Assembly: GCF_022965805.1 (NCBI RefSeq)
Contig: NC_133115.1
Location: 29,813,321 to 29,877,320, forward strand
Direction of reading: 5' to 3'
DNA length: 64,000 nt
Source of the DNA: Primulina eburnea
Taxonomy: Eukaryota > Streptophyta > Magnoliopsida > Lamiales > Gesneriaceae
Shown: piece by piece, positions 1 through 11,258 of the stretch
Numbering within the stretch: the first letter of the stretch is position 1
Layout: each line of letters starts with the position of its first letter
Made by a program: the position numbers and the translations under genes
Notes under the pieces: model-generated
The model's database searches: none
The model's input: the letters and a program-made list of their open reading frames with translations, nothing else
Told to the model about the DNA's origin: nothing

Positions 1-869
1 ATTGGGTATGCTTTTGATGCGTAGGCTTGTTCTAGACCTGATTAGCGGTGTTGCGTAAGGCTAGGCTTGCTGTGATAGAGGTACGAAAGTACTATCCGAG
101 ATATCCTGGTCGAGTATACATCCTTATATGTGTTGCATGATTATGTGGTGCATTGATATATGTCATATGATGCATGCTATTATGTCACGTTTTATGATGC
201 ATGTTGCATTTCATGTTGAGCCGTATCTCCTTCGAGATAGCCTTTACTGTTGAGCTGTATCTCTTTCGAGATAAGCTATATCTTGTGGGGCCGCTCAGCC
301 CTGTCTTGTCTTGTGGACGTATGGACACCGAGAGTACACAGTGGCCGACGGGTCCGGAGGGCTTCGGTGATCTGGGACATTTTAGGTCCACGTCTGTTCT
401 TGTAGTGGATGCAGTGACCCAGAGGACCGCGCGGCACTATCCACTTGGCGCCTCTAGACTGAGCATTTTGAGATCCTTTGTTACTCCTGTTTCTTGACTA
501 CCCTGGTATCATATCTTAGCATGTGCATTTCATATAGGCTTGTATACTCATGCTTTTGTACTGGGCGTTCTTATCGCTCACGTCCTCGGTTTTGTTTATC
601 TTGGACACCCCATTCCCATGGGGCAGGCCTCAGGTTGGATGGCTCAGGAAGAGCAGAAGGAGGACAGTGAGTAGCTGGTTGGTTTAGTTTTCAGTACTAT
701 TCTATTCGATATGGTTGTACCGAATATATTTTGAGTTGTTCTGATTTCGATTGGGTTGTATAACTATTGTCGTCGGCCATATTTCCGCTGTTATCTCTGA
801 TTATTATTAATTAAGTTAATTGCATGCTTAGTTCTTGATTAGTAGGTGATTCTGGAACGGGTCACTACA
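1..869 (+). repeat. Truncated Tekay-family LTR (3' part)
   Basis: This stretch aligns along its length with the last ~865 bp of the complete Tekay LTR at 3062-3927. It shares the paired 'cttcgagata' blocks near 220-270 and the terminal ggaacgggtcactaca, which ends at 869. It differs by scattered substitutions and small indels, so it is an older copy of the same family. No primer-binding site follows the terminus, so it is either a solo LTR or the 3' LTR of an element lying to the left of the window. Short ORFs inside it have LTR counterparts and are not genes. Confidence 0.85.
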
Positions 870-1034
870 CGTACCCTGGCCCAGGGACTCGCACCCCGGT
901 TATCTCGGTTATCTTTTAAGTCCAAGGACCTGTACCTTGGCCCGGGGACCTGCACCTCGGTTATCTCTTAAGTCCAGGGACCCGTACTCTGACCCAGGGA
1001 CTCGCACCCCGGTCATCTTCTCAATCCAAGGACC
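870..1034 (+). repeat. Degenerate ~52-60 bp tandem repeat
   Basis: Three and a bit units share a core of the type 'gtacc(c/t)tggccc(a/g)ggga' followed by 'ctcgcaccccggtta'. Unit starts are near 870, 930 and 982. Similar CCCGG-rich short repeats occur in the non-coding part of Tat element B, so I assign this to the internal non-coding region of Tat element A. Confidence 0.7.
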
Positions 1035-1282
1035 CGCACCCTGATTATTAATCAAGATCAATGGTCTATTAAATTTAAGGGCTTATGCCCCGATTATTAT
1101 CATGCTTGGTAAAGATCAATGACGATATTTTAAGAAAGTTCAAGTCATTTACATCACTTGGAAATATTTTAAGACAACTATCAAGTGAGGTGAGGCAGAA
1201 TATTTTCATTAAAACAAAAAAAGACAATTACAAGGTGACCGGGAGCCCGGGAATGAAAAATAAAAAACAAAAGATAAAATTC

Positions 1283-2520
1283 CTAGTCTATTGCGGGATC
1301 TTGTTTTTCCTCCTCTTCCTCTTCTTCCGGGAGGGAGGCGGCAGCTTTAACCAAGTCTAGAAAGTCCTCTTGATCAGGGGGAACCATGCCTACTTCCTGG
1401 AACTGCTCAAGACATTTGTTGAAGCTCAGGTCAAAGTAGGGAAAGGCTTTGTCAGCCACCATCTTCTTAAATTCCCAGGACTTCAAAAATTGAGCCATCT
1501 TTTCCTCATGGGAAGTTTTCGCATAATCCAGGGCAGTAATCGCCTCCTCAGCCCGGACCCGGGAAGATTCCGCCTCATCCTTAGCCGCTTGTATTTCTAT
1601 TTTGGCAACTGTAGAATAGTCGGCCAGGGCTTTCCGAGCTTCGGCTAATTCTGCCTGAACTAAATCCACTTTTTGTGCCAGCTAGCTCTCTCCCGGGCCA
1701 GGACATGCTCATGAATATCCCACACCCTGATCAATTCTCCCTGCAGCTTGTCGTGCATCTCCCGAGAGGAGGAGGCTTGTTGATTGACTTTCTTGGCTGC
1801 CAGAGCCACTTGTTCATATGCAGATATGAGCATCTGCAAGCCCTGCGAATCAAAGGAAGGGTCAGATTGATAATAATGATAAAATCAACAGGAGAAGACA
1901 GAATTTAACTTACAAAAAATGACCGGGAAACCCCCTCATACAAATTTGTATTGGGGTGGAGGCCTTTGAGATGATCCACCTCCTCAGGACGGAGCAAGCC
2001 CCGCACCATCTTGGCCAGTTCTGTGCTTACATCATCGCCAAAAAAGTTTGGCAATTTTAAGGGCACTCCACCCTACTGGAAGGGACTAGTAAACGACCCG
2101 GGAGGAGGATGAGATCGGGTTGTCATCTCACGTCCCTCCTCCATAGTGGCGACCTCAGTGACCGGCTCCATCACCGCTTTTCTCTTACGATGATTGAGAG
2201 GAGCCGAGTTGGTCTGAGAAGGGGGACCTCTCCCAGGCCTCCAACTCTGTTCGGGCCTGCTATCCTTCCTCTTCTTGAGTCGCCCGGGCATCTGCCTCCG
2301 CCCGTGCCTGGCGCTCTTCTTCTTCTTGAGCTTCCCGAGACCTCTTTTCTGCCCGGGATTTTTTTTGCTCAGCTTTCTTCTGGACAGCCGCTTCCAGAGG
2401 CCTGCTTTGATCATATCTTCCTCGGCTGCATCAAAGAAAAAAGTCGGAAAAATATAATAGAAGAGACAAATTCTAAAGTTAAGAGGGAAGTGATTTACCA
2501 ATCTGTGGACCGGTCTGGCT
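1283..2520 (-). pseudogene. Antisense gene of Tat A, C-terminal half (coiled coil), broken
   Basis: Read on the minus strand leftwards from the Tekay insertion point. A likely exon ends near 2488 at a gtaaat donor, and a likely acceptor (ttctttgatgcag) lies near 2425. The next exon starts AEEDMIKAG and becomes rich in Ala/Glu/Lys/Arg if the frame shifts once. Further on, 1283-1669 is open and helical (EARKALADYSTVAK, DEAESSRVRAEEAI) and ends in an acidic tail (PEEEEEEEK). The C-terminal block with 'FPYFDLSFNKCLEQFQE' and 'VPPDQEDFLDL' resembles the ends of plant transposon proteins of the 'gypsy-type transposase' family. Frameshifts and the 7.5-kb insertion make it non-functional. Confidence 0.6.
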
Positions 2521-2525
2521 GAACT
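2521..2525. repeat. Target site duplication GAACT (left)
   Basis: Five bases directly before the Tekay 5' LTR, repeated exactly at 9991-9995 after the 3' LTR. Confidence 0.95.
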
Positions 2526-2579
2526 TGTAGTAGCCCGAATGCCGAATTGGGTAATTAACGGATTAATGGTGATTAATCA

Positions 2580-2795
2580 TGATCGGAAGGTCCGAAGATG
2601 GTTCGGAAGCACCGAAGAGTTCGGCAGGTCCGAAGTGAGTTCGGTGGATCCGATCATTAGGTGTCAAGAGCAGCTGGACACGTGCATGTTCGGACGGTCC
2701 GAAGTGGTGATCGGAGGATCCGATCATGAGCTGTCAAGAGCCAGTGGACACGTAGCGTTCGGACGTTCCGAAGTGGTGTTCGGAGGATCCGAACA
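2580..2795 (+). repeat. U3 array of palindromic TCGGA/TCCGA repeats
   Basis: Repeating units of about 70-75 bp, each with short dyads such as ttcggacggtccgaa, atcggaggatccgat and ttcggacgttccgaa, followed by 'tgtcaagag...tggacacgt'. One unit contains a CACGTG core (G-box type). The array ends just before the TATA box, the expected enhancer position. The identical array lies in the 3' LTR at 8643-8858. Confidence 0.8.
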
Positions 2796-2800
2796 TGGCC

Positions 2801-2808
2801 TATAAATA
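2801..2808 (+). promoter_or_regulatory. TATA box of Tekay 5' LTR
   Basis: tataaata in the context ggcctataaatagtgg, directly after the U3 dyad array. Transcription would be expected to start roughly 30 bp downstream. The same box is at 8864-8871 in the 3' LTR. Confidence 0.8.
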
Positions 2809-3931
2809 GTGGTCGGATTTCCTCATTTTGACTCGCCAATTCAGAGAGTTCCATAGCATTTCAGTCGTTTCTGACAGGTTCTAGTCTTGTTCCGAGATTT
2901 GGGCACTAGCGGGGAGCTGCTGGTCTTGTAGCAGAGCTGTGCTCTAGTTGGGAGCTAGCGGCATCAGCGGGCTAGCGACGGACGAAGGTTTGGAATTTTA
3001 TCAGTATTTATCTCAGGATTATCTAGTTAAGTCTGGTAGATAAGTTTAGTGATGGTTTTCACTTGATGAATAGGCTTGGATTAGACCTGTTGTCTGGTTG
3101 TTCCAGTGGATTAGGATTGCTGTGATAGAGGTACGAAAGTACTATCCGAGATATCCTGGTTGAGTATACATTCATATATGTGTTGCATGATTATGTGGTG
3201 CATTGATATATGTCATATGATGCATGCTATTATGTCACGTTTATTACTGCACGTTGCATTTCATGTTGAGCCGTATCTCCTTCGAGATAGCCTTTGCTGT
3301 TGAGCTGTATCTCTTTCGAGATAAGCTATATCTTGGGGCCGCTCAGCCCTGTCTTGTGGACGCATGGACACCGAGAGTACACAGTGGCCGACGGGTCGGG
3401 AGGGCTTCGGTGGTCCGGGACATTTTAGGTCCACGTCTGTCTTGTAGTGGATGCAGTGACCCAGAGGTTGGACCGCGCGGCACTATCCACTTGGCGCCTC
3501 TAGACTGAGCATTGTTGAGATCCTTTTGTGATTCCTGTTTCTTGACTACCCCGGTATCATGATCATAGCATGTGCATTTCATATAGGTCTGTATACTCAT
3601 ACTTTTGTACTGGGCGTTCTTATCGCTCACGTCCTCGGTTTTGTTTATCTTGGACACCCCATTCCCTCGGGGCAGGTCTCAGGTTGGATGGTTCCGGAGG
3701 AGCAGGAGGAGGACGTTGAGTAGCCGGTTGGTTTAGTTTCGGTATCATTTGATTCGATATGGTTGTACCAGATATTCTTTACCTTATTTTGAGTTGTTCT
3801 AGAGTTCGTTTGGGTTGTATAACTATCATTTGTTAGTTGTTTCCGCTATTATCTCTGATTAGTAATTATTAAGTTAATTGCATGCTTAGTTTTCAATTAG
3901 TAGGTGATTCTGGAACGGGTCACTACATTTA

Positions 3932-3943
3932 TGGTATCAGAGC
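3932..3943 (+). other. Primer-binding site, initiator tRNA-Met type
   Basis: tggtatcagagc, four bases after the end of the 5' LTR. This is the standard plant retroelement PBS complementary to the 3' end of initiator methionine tRNA. Confidence 0.9.
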
Positions 3944-4018
3944 ATGCGTAGGATTTTGGGATATAGATTTTGTTTTGGGATTTCCGTTGACCATTTTTCC
4001 CTATTCTATCTTGTAGCG

Positions 4019-7000
4019 ATGGCTGACCATTTTGATGACGGGAGTAGTCAGGGGAGTGTAGGTCGATGGGGTGACCAAGATGATCTTAGGCGTCACCATG
4101 AGCATCGTCATCGTCGGGATGGTCCTAGGCGTTTCGATATGCATCGTTTCATGCAGATGGGGCCTAAGCCTTTAGTTGGCGGTGAGACTCCCGATGATGC
4201 GGAGGATTGGTTAGAGCGCATGGAGAGTTGTTTCCACGCATTCCAGTGCACCGATGAGCAGAAGATGGAGACCCTTAGTTTTCTTCTTGAGGGCCGTGCT
4301 CGCAGGTGGTGGCGATCGACTTCTGCGCCGATAGTTCAGTCTCAGGGTAGAGCGACTTGGGTCGATTTCCGTGCAGCGTTCATGCAGCTGTACTTTCCTC
4401 CAGCCCTTCGCCAGGCCAAGACGATTGAGCTCTTGAACCTGAAGCAGGGGAGTATGTCTGTTGATGAGTATCAGCAGAAATTCTTTGAGTTATTACCCTT
4501 CGCTCCTCATATCAGTGGCAGTTCTGAGGCCAAGTATGATCATTTCCTCCAGGGCCTTAATCAGGAGATCTTTGATCGAGTCACTGTCTGTGATAATCCT
4601 ACTTCGTACGATGGGTTGGTGAACCGGTGTCGTCAAGCAGAGATCAGTCTCCAGCGTGGTAGGGCTATTCTTTCTTCTAGACCTCCGAGTACTTTGAGGC
4701 CTCGATCTCAGTCGTTCAAGAAATCTGGTTCGTCTTCTTCTGGATCTAGATCTCGATCTAGCGGTGTTTTCCGCTTTGGTAAGAAGAAGGAGTCTTGTGC
4801 GCATTGTGGGAAGAACCATCCATCGGAGCAATGCCGAGTAGCCGCAGGAGCTTGTTATCAGTGCGGAGAGATGGGGCATATTAAGAAGAATTGTCCTCAG
4901 TTGCGAGGTGGAGCAGGATCTGATTCTGGATCTCAGGCGACTGTTCAGCAGAGGAGGCAGGGTCAGGCAGTGGGTAGTTCGAATCTTCGACCTCGTGCCC
5001 AAGGTCAAGTTTTTGCGTTGAACCAGGATCAGGCTGCAGACGAGACCGAGAGAGTCATAGCAGGTACTTTTTGTTTATGCGGTATTCCTGCTTTTGTTCT
5101 TATAGATACCGGAGCATCTCATTCATTCATTTCTGCACGATTCGTTAAACGTCATAAGTTACCGTATGTTTCTCTAGACGTCATTCTTTCTGTTTCTACC
5201 CCGATGGGTCATTCGGTTTTAGCCAAGCGTCTAGTGATGGGTTGTCCTTTAGATTTTGAGGGTAACGAGTTGACTGCAAATCTTATGATTCTGGAGATGG
5301 AAGATTTTGATTGTATTTTGGGTATAGACATTTTGACTACCTACCGAGCTACTGTGGATTGTTACCAGAAGCTTGTTCAGTTTCGTACGACTGAGAGCTC
5401 TAGTTGGTTTTTCTATGGTGAGGGAGCGCGACCTCCGATGCCAGTAGTATCTGCTCTGAAAGCCTGTCGTGCTTTAGAGGCGGGCGGGGAAGGCTACCTC
5501 ATCTATGCAATTGATACGTCCACAGGTAGTGTTGGTATAGAGGATATTCCAGTGGTTTGTGAATTTCCTGATGTATTTCCAGAAGAGATTCCTGGTTTTC
5601 CTCCGGTTAGAGAGGTGGAGTTTGGCATTGAGTTAATGCCAGGGACTGCACCGATTTCTCGTGCCCCCTATCGTCTGGCTCCGTCAGAGATGAGAGAGCT
5701 GAAGCAGCAATTGCAGGATCTTCTTGATAAGGGTTATATTCGCCCGAGTGTTTCGCCTTGGGGAGCTCCAGTCTTGTTTGTCAAGAAGAAGGATGGATCG
5801 ATGCGGTTGTGCATTGATTATCGCCAGCTGAATCGGGTGACGATCAAAAACAAGTACCCATTACCCCGTATTGATGACTTGTTCGATCAGCTTCAGGGTA
5901 CTTCTGTTTACTCCAAGATCGACTTGCGATCAGGTTATCATCAGATGAGAGTCAGAGATGATGATATTTCCAAGACTGCATTTCGTACTCGTTATGGGCA
6001 TTACGAGTTTCTAGTTATGCCATTCGGATTGACGAATGCGCCAGCGGTGTTCATGAATCTGATGAACCGAGTCTTCTGAGATTTTCTGGATCAGTTTGTG
6101 GTGGTTTTCATTGACGATATCTTGATCTATTCTCATAGTGTGGAAGAGCATGTCCGGCACTTGAGGATTGTGTTGCAGATTCTTCGCGAGAAGCAATTGT
6201 ATGCTAAGCTGAGTAAGTGCGAGTTCTGGATTGATCGTGTAGTATTCCTTGGTCATGTGATTTCCAAGGAAGGAATTTCTGTGGATCCCAGCAAGATTGA
6301 GGCAGTGCTAAATTGGTCACGACCTACGACGGTGGCTGAGATCCGTAGTTTTCTAGGTCTAGCAGGGTATTATCGTCGCTTCATCGTGAATTTCTCCCAG
6401 GTAGCTAGACCTTTGACGCAACTTACTCGGAAGGATGTTCCATTTGAGTGGTCATCTGAGTGCGAAGATAGTTTCAGAGAGCTTCGTCGACTTCTGACTT
6501 CTGCACCTGTTTTGGCGTTACCGTCAGGATCTGATGGTTTCAGTGTTTACACCGATGCCTCTTCTCAAGGCTTAGGGTGTGTGTTGACGCAAAACGGTCA
6601 TGTGATTGCTTATGCTTCCAGACAGCTGAAATCTCACGAGGAGAAGTATCCTACTCATGATCTAGAGTTGGCAGCTATTGTGTTCGCGCTGAAGATTTGG
6701 CGTCATTACTTGTACGGGGTTAAGTTTGAAATCTTTACTGATCATAAGAGTCTGAAATATCTGTTCACTCAGGCTGAGTTGAACATGAGGCAACGTCGTT
6801 GGATGGATTTGCTGAAAGATTATGACTGCGAGATCAAGTACCATCCAGGATCTGCAAATCTCACAGCTGATGCTCTTAGTCGCAAAGTGAGAGTTTCTGC
6901 ACTTCAGACCAGTGCTATGATTAGTACTATTCAGGATTGTTGTTCGTTGGGATTTAATTTCAAACATCGGAAAGGTATGGAGAGCATTCGTGTTGCTACC

Positions 7001-8437
7001 ATTTTATCTGAGCCAGCCTTGTTCGCTCGGATTCGAGATGCTCAGATGTCTGATCTCAAGACTCAGAGATTAGCTCGGTTAGCGGGTGGAGATAGCGGTT
7101 TCCATTATCAGTCTAATGGTCTTCTGTGTTTGTCTAATCGAGTTGTAGTACCAGAAGATGATAATTTGAGGGAGGAGATCTTATCTCATGCTCATCGAAG
7201 TAAGTTGAGTATTCATCCAGGAAGTAATAAGATGTATAAAGACTTGAGGACACGATTTTGGTGGAAAGGGATGAAGCGCAGTGTTTATCAGTTTGTTTCC
7301 AAGTGTCTTGTTTGTCAACAGGTTAAGGCAGAGCACCGTCGACCTGGAGGATTATTGTTGAATCTACCTATTCCTGAATGGAAGTGGGAGCATATCGCGA
7401 TGGATTTCATTACTCACTTGCCATTATCGTCGAGGAATAGTGACGCTATTTGGGTAGTGGTGGATCGACTCACCAAGTCTGCTCATTTTCTGTCTTATAA
7501 CCGGGATTTCACTTTCGATCGTATGGCTCGATTGTACATTCAGGAGATTGTACGTTTGCATGGAGTGCCTGTCAGTATTGTCAGTGACAGAGATCCTCGT
7601 TTTACCTCACGGTTTTGGGGTAGTTTCCAGTCAGCTTTGGGTACTACACTGAGTCTGAGTACTGCTTATCATCCGGAGACTGACGGTCAGTCAGAGAGGA
7701 CTATCCGTACGCTTGAGGATATGTTGCGAGCCTGTGTTATGGATTTCGGACCCGCTTGGCAGGATCATTTGCCTTTGATTGAGTTCGCGTACAACAACAG
7801 CTACCATCGTAGTATTGGTATGGCACCATTTGAGGCGTTGTATGGGCGACGTTGTCGTACTCCTTTATTCTGGGACGAAGTTGGTGAACGACATGTTGAG
7901 GGACCGGAGTTAGTCCAGCAGGCTATTGATAAAGTTGCAGTAATCAAGAAGAGGATTAAGATTGCCCAGGATCGACAGGCTAGTTATGCGAACACCAAGC
8001 GGCGACCTCTTTATTTCCAGCCAGGTGAGAAAGTGTTTCTCCGAGTTTCGCCTTTTCGCAGGATTTTGAGATTTGGTCTCAAGGGTAAGCTATCTCCGAG
8101 ATTCATTGGTCCTTTTGAGATTCTAGAATGTGTGGGAGATTTAGCTTACAGGTTAGCATTACCTCCGTATTTGTCCGGTATTCATGATGTGTTCCACGTA
8201 TCTCTGTTGAGACGATACGTAGCAGATGAGTCTCACATCTTGCATCCCTCTGAAGTTCAACTTGAATCAGATTTGTCTTACGTGGAGCGACCAGTTCAGA
8301 TTCTCGATCGCAAAGACAAGGTGTTGCGGAATAAGATCATTCCTCTTGTCTTAGTACAGTGGCAGCGCAGAGGCACTGAAGAAGCCACTTGGGAGTTAGA
8401 GAGTCGTATGCGTTCAGAACATCCAGAGCTCTTTTGA
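4019..8437 (+). pseudogene. Tekay gag-pol polyprotein with one in-frame stop
   Basis: Chosen start is the ATG at 4019 ([10 protein letters not shown]); an upstream in-frame ATG at 3944 overlaps the end of the PBS and is unlikely. Domains in order: gag (4150-4650), a basic/serine-rich linker, a CCHC zinc knuckle ([14 protein letters not shown], ~4852), protease with the catalytic [10 protein letters not shown] motif (~5100), reverse transcriptase from ~5600 with FIDDI at ~6105, RNase H ([11 protein letters not shown], ~6545), integrase zinc finger (H-H-C-C, ~7195-7320) and DDE core ([25 protein letters not shown]), then a chromodomain-like end ([15 protein letters not shown]). A TGA at 6077-6079 interrupts the frame just before the second RT catalytic block. 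The frame is the same on both sides, so it is a point mutation, not an indel. All other blocks are intact. Confidence 0.92.
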
Positions 8438-8575
8438 GTTTTGCTTTGTATATGTTTGTGTTTTTCAATTGTAATCGAGATATCAGTTGTATTCAACAAC
8501 AATTGAGATATAATAGCGATGTTGTTATTTCGTTTTGTTCATTCTCTAAGCCTGATTTCGAGGACGAAATCTTTT

Positions 8576-8588
8576 AAGGGGGGGAGAA
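8576..8588 (+). other. Polypurine tract of Tekay element
   Basis: aagggggggagaa, immediately before the 3' LTR start at 8589; the usual plus-strand priming site. Confidence 0.9.
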
Positions 8589-9990
8589 TGTAGTAGCCCG
8601 AATGCCGAATTGGGTAATTAACGGATTAATGGTGATTAATCATGATCGGAAGGTCCGAAGATGGTTCGGAAGCACCGAAGAGTTCGGCAGGTCCGAAGTG
8701 AGTTCGGTGGATCCGATCATTAGGTGTCAAGAGCAGCTGGACACGTGCATGTTCGGACGGTCCGAAGTGGTGATCGGAGGATCCGATCATGAGCTGTCAA
8801 GAGCCAGTGGACACGTAGCGTTCGGACGTTCCGAAGTGGTGTTCGGAGGATCCGAACATGGCCTATAAATAGTGGTCGGATTTCCTCATTTTGACTCGCC
8901 AATTCAGAGAGTTCCATAGCATTTCAGTCGTTTCTGACAGGTTCTAGTCTTGTTCCGAGATTTGGGCACTAGCGGGGAGCTGCTGGTCTTGTAGCAGAGC
9001 TGTGCTCTAGTTGGGAGCTAGCGGCATCAGCGGGCTAGCGACGGACGAAGGTTTGGAATTTTATCAGTATTTATCTCAGGATTATCTAGTTAAGTCTGGT
9101 AGATAAGTTTAGTGATGGTTTTCACTTGATGAATAGGCTTGGATTAGACCTGTTGTCTGGTTGTTCCAGTGGATTAGGATTGCTGTGATAGAGGTACGAA
9201 AGTACTATCCGAGATATCCTGGTTGAGTATACATTCATATATGTGTTGCATGATTATGTGGTGCATTGATATATGTCATATGATGCATGCTATTATGTCA
9301 CGTTTATTACTGCACGTTGCATTTCATGTTGAGCCGTATCTCCTTCGAGATAGCCTTTGCTGTTGAGCTGTATCTCTTTCGAGATAAGCTATATCTTGGG
9401 GCCGCTCAGCCCTGTCTTGTGGACGCATGGACACCGAGAGTACACAGTGGCCGACGGGTCGGGAGGGCTTCGGTGGTCCGGGACATTTTAGGTCCACGTC
9501 TGTCTTGTAGTGGATGCAGTGACCCAGAGGTTGGACCGCGCGGCACTATCCACTTGGCGCCTCTAGACTGAGCATTGTTGAGATCCTTTTGTGATTCCTG
9601 TTTCTTGACTACCCCGGTATCATGATCATAGCATGTGCATTTCATATAGGTCTGTATACTCATACTTTTGTACTGGGCGTTCTTATCGCTCACGTCCTCG
9701 GTTTTGTTTATCTTGGACACCCCATTCCCTCGGGGCAGGTCTCAGGTTGGATGGTTCCGGAGGAGCAGGAGGAGGACGTTGAGTAGCCGGTTGGTTTAGT
9801 TTCGGTATCATTTGATTCGATATGGTTGTACCAGATATTCTTTACCTTATTTTGAGTTGTTCTAGAGTTCGTTTGGGTTGTATAACTATCATTTGTTAGT
9901 TGTTTCCGCTATTATCTCTGATTAGTAATTATTAAGTTAATTGCATGCTTAGTTTTCAATTAGTAGGTGATTCTGGAACGGGTCACTACA
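8589..9990 (+). repeat. Tekay 3' LTR
   Basis: Same 1402-bp sequence as the 5' LTR at offset 6063. I found no mismatch in the parts compared, and the small ORFs translate identically. It ends cactaca at 9990 and is followed by the GAACT duplication. Confidence 0.95.
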
Positions 9991-9995
9991 GAACT
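9991..9995. repeat. Target site duplication GAACT (right)
   Basis: Exact copy of 2521-2525, closing the Tekay insertion. Confidence 0.95.
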
Positions 9996-10868
9996 CGTCT
10001 ATAATCTGGTCCACATTATCCTGAGGGCGGGGCTCTATCCCATAGTGAACCAGATTGCCCAACCCCCAATCAAAACTGATGATAAAAAAGATTGATTTTC
10101 CAAAACATCCCGAGCATGGGTAAAAAGGGGGAGAAGTTTGAAGTCCCGGGAAAGTTCCGGTTGCTCGGACATAGAAGATAAGAAGCCTGACGCACAGGTC
10201 AAGGGAGTTGGGATTCGCAAAAAGAAAAATTTCATTTTCCACCCCTTTAAGGAAGAGAGGATGTCTGTCAAAAACCGGTAGTGCATCCGGGCCATGAAAG
10301 AAAAGACCCCATCATTGAACCGGCAAGAGTAGAAACAATGAAAGATGGAAGAGTTAATAGGAATATTTTTCATAGGGAAAAGAATGAAGGTAGCAACCAT
10401 GATTCTAAAGACATTGGGGTGGAGGTGGTTAATCGAGAGCCCAAAAAACCAGGCAATTCCCTCGAAGAAATAATGTATGGGAAAACGAAGATCACTCTTA
10501 AGTTGTTCTAAGAAGAAGGACTGGGATCCGGGAGGAGGGGTGTCCGGGTGATCGTTTGGCCCAGGAATCTTAATTTTGTAGGAGGAAGGAATCGATCCTA
10601 GAGCCCTAATCTCATCAGAAGCCCCAGAACGAAGGGTGGAGGTCACTGTAGAAAACCACAGTGGCCCCGCAATTTTCTCCTTCCCCTTACCCGGGGGGCC
10701 AGTAGGTCGGGAATAAGATGCTTTGGGTTGAGTTTGAGAAAGGATTCGGGAGGAAGGGATGGGGATACCTATGGGAATATGAACAGATGTTTTAGAAGGA
10801 GTCGGGGAGTTATCCTCCAACCGACCCCTTACATTTTTGCCGGAAATGGAGGATGTGGAGTTGGGCAT
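9996..10868 (-). pseudogene. Antisense gene of Tat A, N-terminal half (gypsy-type transposase-like domain)
   Basis: On the minus strand the likely start is the ATG whose complement is 10866-10868 (MPNSTSSISGK); the longer open frame to 11153 has no support. A Ser/Pro-rich N-terminus (SRPTGPPGKGKEK) is followed by a globular block with 'FPIHYFFEGIAWFFGLS', 'LHPNVFRIMVATFILF' and 'RPWKMKFFFLRIP'-like features. These are characteristic of the plant 'putative gypsy-type transposon' domain (PF04195 type, from memory of the family). The frame changes near 10040-10090 (WGLGNLVHYGIEPRP is in another frame), so it is already shifted before the Tekay insertion cuts it at 9991. The rest continues at 2520-1283. 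The function of this family is not established. Confidence 0.65.
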
Positions 10869-11258
10869 GTTGAAAAAGAATAAAAGAGGAAGTGAGAAGC
10901 ACTTACGAAATAAAGACGTTGGTAGGATGATGGCAGAGATCGTCGGAAGTGGGAATTGCACGCAGGAAAACTTGAGAAAGAAATTGGGCAGAGCTTCGCT
11001 ACGCGCAAATGATTTTTCAAAAATCAGTAAGCTACTATATATAGGGGGAGGAGTTGATCTGCATCGTTGATCTAAATGAATCGGACGGATAGGGTTGACA
11101 TGGGAAATCACGCGGGATATTTGAAAAGACAGGCACGAGATTCGAGGCGCCATGATGATTTATCTTCTCGGAATTCGAAGAGTCTCTGACAAGATTTTAA
11201 TGCTAGGGATTACGTCAGCATCGATAGGATGACATCATCCCTATCATCTCTGGGGGAC

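Larger units (their letters stand above)
2526..3927 (+). repeat. Tekay 5' LTR
   Basis: Starts tgtagtagcccg and ends cactaca, 1402 bp, with the canonical TG...CA ends. It carries a U3 palindromic repeat array (about 2580-2795), a TATA box at 2801-2808 and a block of two near-identical ~33-bp units around 3265-3330. The small ORFs within it recur identically in the 3' LTR and are not genes. Confidence 0.95.
2526..9990 (+). mobile_element. Full-length Ty3 Tekay-type (chromovirus) retrotransposon
   Basis: A complete 7465-bp element: LTR 2526-3927, primer-binding site 3932-3943, gag-pol 4019-8437, polypurine tract 8576-8588, LTR 8589-9990. It is bounded by the perfect 5-bp duplication GAACT. The two LTRs have the same length (constant offset 6063) and no difference was found between them, so the insertion is very recent. 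The C-terminal chromodomain-like segment of the integrase and the PBS type place it in the Tekay/Del chromoviruses. It interrupts the antisense gene of Tat element A. One in-frame TGA in the reverse transcriptase (6077-6079) probably makes it non-autonomous. Confidence 0.95.

Noticed and set aside
3224..3657. Overlapping 94- and 104-codon ORFs
   Set aside because: Lie inside the Tekay LTR and are duplicated exactly at 9287-9720; no family resemblance.
4493..5008. 171-codon minus-strand ORF, Arg/Ser-rich
   Set aside because: Shadow of Tekay gag and the serine-rich linker; its composition follows from codon use on the + strand.
2526..9990. Possibility that the TGA at 6077 is a programmed recoding site
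   Set aside because: It falls inside the RT core rather than at a gag/pol boundary, and no recoding context is evident; a point mutation is simpler.
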